Assembly: GCA_035506275.1 (NCBI GenBank)
Contig: DATJPT010000012.1
Location: 1 to 53,966, forward strand
Length of the DNA: 53,966 nucleotides
From: Bacteroidota bacterium
Lineage (GTDB): Bacteria; Bacteroidota; Ignavibacteria; UBA10030; UBA8401
Direction: 5' to 3'
Shown here piece after piece: positions 53,256-53,966 of the stretch. The number at the start of each line of letters is the position of its first letter. Position 1 is the first letter of the stretch. A program made the position numbers and the translations under genes. The notes under the pieces are model-generated. The model saw nothing but the letters and a program-made list of their open reading frames with translations. It was not told where the DNA came from and made no database searches.

Positions 53256-53284
53256 AATATACAATTCAGCGACGACTAGAGCAA
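53256..53284 (-). promoter_or_regulatory. Candidate promoter of the DUF1080 operon
   Basis: On the minus strand, TTGCTC (53284-53279) is 17 bp from TATATT (53261-53256), about 115 bp upstream of the DUF1080 start. TGAAT/ATTCA arms (5 bp, 5-bp spacer) overlap the -10 and might be an operator. Confidence 0.4.
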
Positions 53285-53722
53285 CTGATCGTTCTCCCTC
53301 TTATCTGCAATTCACCGGGGACTGACTTGTCTCAAAAAAATCTAGTATGGGTCAATGGAAGTTATCAAAAAAGGAAGAAGGCCGTGAGCCGGATTAGGTT
53401 GACCGCAGTTGAATAATTTGGAGAGAGAGCAGGTTGCCAAACGGCAGCATTGATGAAAAGGCGGGTGAGACGGAAATGGCTGCAACACGTTGAAAGAAGC
53501 CGCTCGACGATGATGACTCCGACCGGTTTTTACCTCGAAAATTTAATGAGGCAAAAAACGATCCAAGCGTTCGTTGCTTGATTCTGTTGCTCTTTTTAAG
53601 TCTCTGACTTTTAGATAAGAGTCCTGAAGCTTCAAATCCTTGAGAATGATCGGCCCACGTGCTCCCCGAAACCGCGGAAACGCGCGCTTCTGAAAATACT
53701 CTCGTCACAGATGATGGAAAAC
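53285..53722. other. Gene-poor intergenic region
   Basis: About 440 bp without a credible gene. A 114-codon minus-strand ORF (53394-53738) is Ser/Phe-rich, begins inside the terminator hairpin and shows no family features, so I treat it as chance. No RNA gene was recognised. Confidence 0.5.
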
Positions 53723-53759
53723 AAAAAAAGGGCTGCATGTTACAGCCGCAGCCCCTTTG
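53723..53759 (-). terminator. Rho-independent terminator
   Basis: Read on the minus strand, GGGGCTGC and GCAGCCC form a GC-rich stem, followed directly by TTTTTTTG. It lies about 75 bp after the stop of the partial transporter gene and should end its transcript, separating it from the DUF1080 operon. Confidence 0.85.
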
Positions 53760-53834
53760 CCCTTAATTTAAGATCTGTAAAGTTTTTTTAGGACGAGACA
53801 CCATTCTTCCTTTGCACTCGCCGAGGCATCGTTC

Positions 53835-53966
53835 TTATCCCGTAAAATACAGGTATCCTCCGAGGATGACGGCAACGACGAAGACCGAGGTTGCGACCTC
53901 ACGCCAGCTCCAGCTCGCCTGCGACTCCGTCAGATGTTCCTGCGTTCTGGTGCCGAAGGTGAGATT
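53835..53966 (-). CDS. C-terminal end of a probable sodium:solute symporter (partial)
   Basis: The last 43 codons on the minus strand read NLTFGTRTQEHL, SWSWREVATS and a hydrophobic helix VFVVAVILGGYLYFTG before the stop. This looks like the final cytoplasmic loop and last helix of an SSS-type (SglT-like) sugar symporter, but the fragment is too short for certainty. A sugar carrier would suit the adjacent glycoside operon. The rest lies beyond the right edge. Confidence 0.4.
   Translation of the reverse strand, partial: NLTFGTRTQEHLTESQASWSWREVATSVFVVAVILGGYLYFTG

Noticed and set aside
53394..53738. 114-aa minus-strand ORF
   Set aside because: Starts inside the terminator hairpin and shows no domain or coding signature.
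1..53966. CRISPR arrays, tRNA or rRNA genes, complete insertion sequences
   Set aside because: None were found on either strand by inspection of intergenic regions.

Overview
The window looks like a chromosomal segment from a Bacteroidota/Ignavibacteria-type bacterium. Two exported proteins end in type IX secretion sorting domains with the NYPNPFNPAT linker typical of that group. There are also a TonB receptor and many PAS-rich histidine kinases. GC content is moderate (roughly 50-56% by eye), with a lower-GC stretch at about 27.5-36.6 kb. No rRNA, tRNA, CRISPR array or insertion sequence was seen.

Layout. (1) 0-13 kb: a corrinoid-dependent methyl-transfer module on the plus strand. It holds a URO-D-type methyltransferase, a B12-binding protein, a small PF13769-like protein, a homocysteine S-methyltransferase, a MetF-MetV fusion, a methyl-THF:corrinoid methyltransferase and an amidohydrolase. 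Facing it on the minus strand are a RACE-type corrinoid activator, a stand-alone MetH-activation-like protein and a 108-aa unknown. The module is bracketed by sugar genes: a truncated aldose epimerase on the left and an SDR (UxuB-like) plus UxuA mannonate dehydratase on the right. Near-identical LacI-type palindromes lie in both divergent promoter regions. (2) 13.5-21 kb: a CheY-like protein, a double zinc ribbon with a FliM-like tail, an orphan PilB/GspE ATPase and multi-domain kinases and receivers. (3) 21-27.4 kb: an aldo/keto reductase, a SulP transporter, a secreted CE15 glucuronoyl esterase and another T9SS cargo protein. (4) 27.9-36.6 kb: a minus-strand signalling block (kinases, receivers, CheW, MCP, STAS-like). 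(5) 37-42 kb: a nickel locus (NikR, TonB receptor, exported cupin, NikMN-Q-O). (6) 42-47 kb: an AmmeMemoRadiSam locus whose Memo-AMMECR1 fusion and radical-SAM protein both carry export-like N-termini, with a membrane-embedded spermidine-synthase-like protein between them. (7) 47-54 kb: Gfo/Idh/MocA oxidoreductases, an esterase, a GIY-YIG pseudogene among short palindromic repeats, a TIM-barrel isomerase, a DUF1080 protein and the tail of a likely sodium:solute symporter.

How the parts may work together. The most interesting reading is that region 1 is a demethylation system tied to glucuronate catabolism. A CE15 esterase (region 3) could free 4-O-methyl-glucuronate-bearing xylan from lignin. 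The corrinoid system would move the O-methyl group to tetrahydrofolate (then oxidised by MetF-MetV) or to homocysteine. The sugar skeleton would be handled by UxuB/UxuA. The shared operator supports co-regulation, but the substrate is an inference. The right-hand genes fit a 3-keto-glycoside oxidation and cleavage pathway.
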